DNA of 64,000 nt, from assembly GCF_020379485.1 (NCBI RefSeq), contig NC_063450.1:49566681-49630680 (forward strand). The letters are read 5' to 3'. A model generated the notes under the pieces. That model saw only the letters and a program-made list of their open reading frames with translations. It searched no databases and was not told where the DNA came from. Source of the DNA: Brassica napus. Lineage: Eukaryota; Streptophyta; Magnoliopsida; Brassicales; Brassicaceae. Position 1 is the stretch's first letter, and every line of letters starts with the position of its first letter. The position numbers and the translations under genes are program-made. Shown piece by piece: positions 59,353 to 64,000 of the stretch.

Positions 59353-59512
59353 ATGGAATTTAGTTGTTGAAACCTAGTTAGTATGCTGGTTAAGTATAGA
59401 TTGCTTGATCGCTAGGTTGCGCGTTTAGAAATTTTGGATTGATGATTGATGGTTGTGCGAATTTTGATTAGTTTTTGTGATTGAGATATTGTTGATTGGG
59501 TTACTGTGGCAG
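59321..59512 (+). other. Candidate 192-nt intron between gag and pol
   Basis: The donor CACAG/GTATTG at 59320/59321 and acceptor TGTGGCAG/GAACC at 59512/59513 obey GT/AG. The interval is T-rich (plant intron-like), and contains the gag stop and no pol start ATG. The gag exon ends with one base of a codon and the pol exon begins with two, so removal leaves gag and pol in one frame without a stop. The joined residues fall where Gag-to-protease linkers (GPITG) occur in related elements with a fused gag-pol. Confidence 0.7.
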
Positions 59513-62500
59513 GAACCATACATGTTGCTGGTAAACCCACACATGTATTGTTCGACTCGGGGGCAACACATAGTTTTGTGACCCCTGAAGTAGCTGCCCG
59601 GTTTTGGGATTGTTTTGTGGTTGACAGGATAAACGTGGCCGTCTTGACCCCCGCAGACCGAACCCTTCAAGCAGATCAGTGTATCAAGAATGTTCCATTG
59701 GTCATTCAAGGCAAAGAGTTTGTGGCAGATTTGTTAGTCGTGCCTTTGAAAGGGTACGAAGTAATCCTTGGAATGGATTGGTTATCGGGCTACAGAGTTC
59801 AGATCGACTGTGGAAAGGGAAGGTTGTTGTTTGGCAGAGGCAAACGACCAGAGATGGTGTACTATGGAATCAGTCCTAGTATGACCGTGTCTTTGGTAGC
59901 AGCAATGAGAGTACAAGATTTGTTTCAAGATGGGGAAGTATATTTGGTGACCTTATCGGTTAGTGGAGGAGCCACTAATGATGAAGTTAAGGTCGAAGAC
60001 ATAGAAGTGGTCCAAGAGTTCGAGGATATCTTTGCACCACTAAAGGAATTACCTCCACCTCGGAGTAATCCCTTTACGATCAATTTGGAGCCTGAAGCAA
60101 AACCTATAGCTAAGGCACCATATCGGATGGCACCTGCGGAGTTGGCTGAACTAAAGAAGCAATTGGAAGATCTATTGGAAAAGGGATTCATTCGGTCGAG
60201 CTCTTCACCTTGGGGAGCTCCTGTGCTATTTGTGAAGAAAAAGGACGGAAGCATGAGGTTGTGTATCGATTATCGTGGTATCAACAACATCACGATAAAA
60301 GATAAGTATCCTCTTCCGAGGATAGACGAGTTGTTAGACCAACTAAAGGGAGCTAGTTGGTTTTCGAAGATTGATTTGGCATCAGGGTATCACCAAATTC
60401 CTATTGCCAAGTCAGACATTATGAAGACGGCGTTTCGGACGAGGTATGGGCAGTACGAGTTTGTAGTTATGCCCTTTGGTCTCACGAACGCACCTGCGGC
60501 TTTCATGCGTTTGATGAATGAAGTGTTTCACGACTATCTCGACAAGTTCGTGATCATTTTCATTGATGACATCCTGGTGTACTCGAGAAGTAAGGAGGAG
60601 CACAAAGAGCATCTGAGACTGGTTATGGAAAGGTTACGGAATCAGAAGCTATTTGCCAAGTTCAGCAAGTGCTCGTTTTGGAAGAGAGAGATAGGATTTC
60701 TGGGTCACATAGTATCAGGAGAGGGCGTTGCTGCTGATCCAGAAAAGGTCCAAGCCATACGGGAATGGCCTCGACCTACCACTGTGACGGAAGTAAGGAG
60801 TTTTCTCGGACTTGCGGGCTATTATCGGAAGTTTGTTAAGGACTTTTCCTCCATTGCAAAGCCTTTAACTAAACTTACCGGTAAAGGAGTTCCTTTCTTA
60901 TGGGTGGAAGAAACCGAGAAGGCTTTCAAGAAGTTGAAGGAAGCTCTCACGACCGCACCTGTGTTAGCTTTGCCCGAGCAAGGTAAACCTTACACGGTTT
61001 ACACGGATGCTTCACGAGTTGGGTTAGGTTGTGTTCTTATGCAAGATGGGCGAGTCATCGCGTATGCCTCACGACAACTACGGAAGCATGAGGATAACTA
61101 CAGTACACATGACTTGGAGTTAGCGGCTGTAGTGTTCGCTTTGCGAATTTGGAGATCTTACTTGTATGGAGAAGAAGTAGAGGTATACACGGACCATCAA
61201 AGTCTTAAATACCTCTTCACTCAGCCAGATCTCAACCTGCGCCAGCGTAGGTGGATGGAGTTTGTGGCAGACTACGATATAAGGATTCGCTACCATCCTG
61301 GTAAAGCGAATGTTGTTGCGGACGCCTTAAGTCGAAGAAAGTTGGACGCAGATTTGCAGAAAGAAGTGGAGCTATTGAACCAAGAGTTGAAACAAGTGAA
61401 GTTGGTCGTTTTGGAAGGGCAAGCGAGCGAGCCATTGGGACTTCAAGCGGTGAATCAGGCCAGCTTGATTCAGAGAATTCGAGAAGAACAAATTAAGGAT
61501 GAGAAGCTACTGAAGATTGCTGAAGAACTCAAAGGACAAGCCGGGCCAAATAATGCTGGATACTACTTGGCGGAGGATGGAACCTTGCTAATTAATGGGA
61601 GGATCACGGTTCCTAAAGGACAAGGGCTGAGAGATGAGATACTAAGGATTGCACACCATTCTTTACTTAGTATCCATCCTGGAAGTTCAAAGATGTACCG
61701 AGACATAAGAAGATACTATCATTGGCCGGGCATGAAGAGGTCAGTAGCGCAATGGGTTGCTCAGTGTGCAACTTGTCAACAAGTCAAGGTCGAGCATCAA
61801 GTACCAGGAGGATTGTTACAAAGTCTTCCGATACCTCAATGGAAATGGGACTCGATTTCCATGGATTTCATTACCGGATTACCCACTTCTCCAGGTAGAT
61901 CGAACAACTCGATATGGGTGATTGTGGATAGGTTAACCAAGGTTACACACTTGTTGCCTATGCGGGACACTGATAATTTGGAAGTGTTGGCCGAGCTGTA
62001 CATCGACCAAATCGTGAAGTTACATGGAGTACCCTCAGACATCGTCTCAGATCGCGATCCAAGGTTCACGGCATCATTTTGGGAAGCACTGCAAGAAGCC
62101 TTGGGAACTAAACTATTCAGAAGTACGGCGTTCCATCCAGAAACAGATGGCCAAACGGAGAGAACCATTCGGACCATCGAGGACATGCTTCGGATGTGTA
62201 TTCTCGATTGGGCAGGAACTTGGGAGAAGCATTTACCATTGGTCGAGTTCTCATATAACAACAGTCATCATTCAAGCATAGGGATGTCACCTTATGAAGC
62301 GTTATACGGAAGGCCATGCAAAACGCCTATGTGCTGGACGGAAGTGGGCGAAAGAAGAATGTTTGGGTCACCTATCGTTCAGGAGACCATGATTAAACTA
62401 GAGACGATTCAGGCCAACATGAAGAAGGCTCAGGACCGTCAGAAGAAGTACGCAGACCAGTCAAGAAGAGAGGTAACTTTTGAGATAGGAGATTGGGTCT

Positions 62501-62940
62501 ATTTGAAAGTTACTGCACAGAAAGGGAAGGACAGATTTGGCAAGGTCGGGAAACTTGCGGTCAGGTTCATTGGTCCGTACAAGATCATCGAGAAAGTTGG
62601 TGAGGTAGCTTACCGTTTGGATCTGCCAGAGGATATGCGTCTACATCCTGTATTTCATGTTTCCATGCTTCGGAAACATATACGGGATCCAAGTACTGTT
62701 GAACCCGAGAGACTAGAGGAGTTGAGGACAAACCTTACGTATCCGGAAGGACCAATCAGATTAGGAGAACGGCGTATTCGGAAGCTGAAGAATCGTGAGA
62801 TTGCTCAAGTACAAGTTTTCTGGGGAAGACAAAACAGGATTCATGTTACTTGGGAAGATGAAGAGCGATTTAAAACCGATCACCCTGAGTTCTTCCGAGA
62901 GGATGCTGTGATGGAAGAAGGAGGCCCCTCAGAACCTTAG
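59513..62940 (+). CDS. pol: Pol polyprotein of the chromovirus (protease, RT, RNase H, integrase, chromodomain)
   Basis: Open for about 1140 residues to TAG. It has no ATG at its start (the first ATG is internal), so it needs splicing or another route from gag. Order: aspartic protease with DSGATHS near 59554. Reverse transcriptase follows with [18 protein letters not shown] near 60270 and the catalytic FIDDILV near 60559 (variant of YxDD). RNase H spans [10 protein letters not shown] near 61000 to ADALSRR near 61320. The integrase HHCC finger lies near 61650-61790, ending CATCQ. The integrase core has Asp in [10 protein letters not shown] (61864), Asp in VSDRDP (62049) and Glu in GQTERT (about 62158). 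A GPY motif (FIGPYK near 62570) and a C-terminal chromodomain-like segment with VTWEDEE and HPEFF at about 62750-62910 complete it. No key residue is missing. It copies and integrates the element. Confidence 0.93.
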
Positions 62941-62957
62941 AATTCGAGGACGAATTC

Positions 62958-62974
62958 TGTTAAGGGGGGGAGAA
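62958..62974 (+). other. Polypurine tract
   Basis: GTTAAGGGGGGGAGAA directly precedes the 3' LTR (TGTAGAAACC). It primes plus-strand DNA synthesis. Confidence 0.9.
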
Positions 62975-64000
62975 TGTAGAAACCCATTAAAAAAAAAAAA
63001 AAAAAAAAAATGGTCGAGTATCCTTTGGGTGATCGAGTCGTGGACGATCAGATTGTTTTTGTCTGAACCATGAGTCAAGTATCCCACTAGACAATGGTTA
63101 GCCAATGTGGTATATTTACTCAAAGGACGTTTGAAGCATGACACTTTTGGAAGCACAACAGGAAGACCGGAAATTGGGCGAAAAACCCTAATTTCGGTAT
63201 TATGGAATTTTTCGAAGAAGCCGGAAACTCGGGAAATATTTTCCATCAAGTCAGGATTCATTTGGAGCTTATTAAAAATAATCAGATCATCAGAACGGGC
63301 GTCGAAAAATATTGGGAGTGATCGCGGGACGAAAAATTCACTGGAAGGCCGATATCGGACAATTGACCGAGAAGCTCGAGGTGGCTAGATGTGTGTGTGT
63401 TCAGGACGTGGTGGCAAGCTCCTGTCAGTGTGTGTGTCAAGGGAAGCAGGAGGTGTAGCAGTACATGCAACCTGTACATGCAAGTAGCCATGTGGAGCAC
63501 GAGGTGGAACGGCCAAGCACGAGGTGTCGCGATGCATGCGACCGAAGCATGCGGCCAGCCATGTGTGAGATGGGGTGTCGACCTGCATGCACTTCAGTCA
63601 TGCAGCAGGCCATCTGGACGTGGGGTGTGTCATCCTGCATGAGACTGAGGCATGCAGCCAGCCATGTGGAGCACGAGGTGGAACGGCCAAGCACGAGGTG
63701 TCGCGATGCATGCGACCGGGCCATGCGGCCAGACATGTGGAGGACGTGGTGTCAGCTTGCATGGGAGCAGGCCATGCATTCAGACAGGTAGAGGGCGTGG
63801 TGTCAGCTTGCATGTGAGCAGGCCATGCTGAAGGACATGTGGAGCACGAGGTGCCGCCGCGCATGCGTCCGGAGCCATGCGAAGCGACACACGGGCTGCC
63901 ACACGGCTTGTTCCTGATTGGTTGCTGATTCCTATAAATAGGCCACGACCCCCTCTCATTTCAAACCATCCAGAACACATCAAACCTACTTCAAAACATA
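62975..64000 (+). repeat. 3' LTR of the chromovirus (first 1026 bases; runs off the window)
   Basis: Matches 55081-56105 with one substitution and one extra A. Includes the repeat array and the TATA box. The rest of the LTR, the target duplication and the other half of the Tat-like element lie beyond the window. Confidence 0.95.

Larger units (their letters stand above)
55081..64000 (+). mobile_element. Young, apparently intact Ty3/gypsy chromovirus (Tekay/Del-like), 3' LTR cut by window end
   Basis: Layout: 5' LTR 55081-57789, initiator-Met primer-binding site 57794-57805, gag 57841-59352, candidate intron 59321-59512, pol to 62940, polypurine tract about 62958-62974, 3' LTR from 62975. The shared 1026 bases of the LTRs differ by one substitution (55389 T, 63284 A) and one A in a homopolymer (21 versus 22). 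Gag and pol have no internal stop. It is inserted inside the Tat-like element, in the same orientation as its pol. By order and motifs it is a chromovirus; the long LTRs and CR-type chromodomain suggest the Tekay/Del lineage. Confidence 0.93.

Noticed and set aside
1..64000. CRISPR arrays, bacterial operons, rRNA genes
   Set aside because: None seen; the tandem repeats present are microsatellites or LTR repeats in plant nuclear DNA.

Overview
The window is nuclear DNA from a flowering plant of the cabbage family (Brassicaceae). It is probably a species with a larger, more transposon-rich genome than Arabidopsis thaliana, such as Brassica, Raphanus or a relative. Five protein-coding genes can be rebuilt with canonical GT/AG introns. 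From memory of Arabidopsis annotation, their order matches chromosome 4 around AT4G24015-AT4G24050: a RING-H2 gene (minus strand, 181-1699), NLP7 (18017-21747), a small conserved acidic protein (23112-23366), trehalase TRE1 (24973-27628) and a short-chain dehydrogenase (38495-40975). A tRNA-Gly(CCC) gene lies at 22216-22286. All reading frames close exactly across the proposed splice junctions: 174, 959, 84, 560 and 332 residues.

The space between the genes is mostly transposons. 5.6-16.5 kb holds an ORF1-only LINE-type retrocopy with a 15-bp target duplication, a 2.9-kb non-autonomous Helitron, two minus-strand LINE remnants (one split by a hAT element with an 8-bp duplication) and a tRNA-derived SINE. 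27.8-32.8 kb holds Helitrons, a PIF/Harbinger MITE and an RNase H fragment. 35-46 kb holds two members of one hAT MITE family and a short poly-A retroinsertion.

From 48.1 kb to the end the window is a nest of LTR retrotransposons. A decayed Ty3/gypsy element of the Tat type (from 48429) has lost most of gag, carries several frame breaks in pol, and has an antisense, apparently spliced ORF downstream of pol. It was entered at 55081 by a complete-looking Ty3/gypsy chromovirus (Tekay/Del-like). This second element has a 2.7-kb 5' LTR, an initiator-Met primer-binding site, an intact gag with two zinc knuckles, an intact pol ending in a chromodomain-like segment, a polypurine tract and the first 1026 bases of the 3' LTR. 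In the shared part the two LTRs differ by one substitution and one A in a homopolymer, so the insertion is very young.

The most notable observations are: (1) a candidate 192-nt intron (59321-59512) between gag and pol of the young chromovirus, whose removal would join the two frames exactly; (2) an array of degenerate GCATGC-containing repeats in its U3 region; (3) trehalase has no in-frame ATG for the hydrophobic N-terminal segment present in Arabidopsis TRE1; (4) a LINE ORF1 retrocopy with a twin-priming-like 5' inversion; (5) a mosaic inverted repeat at 47.9-48.05 kb. I found no convincing new multi-gene system; the novelty lies in the transposon biology.
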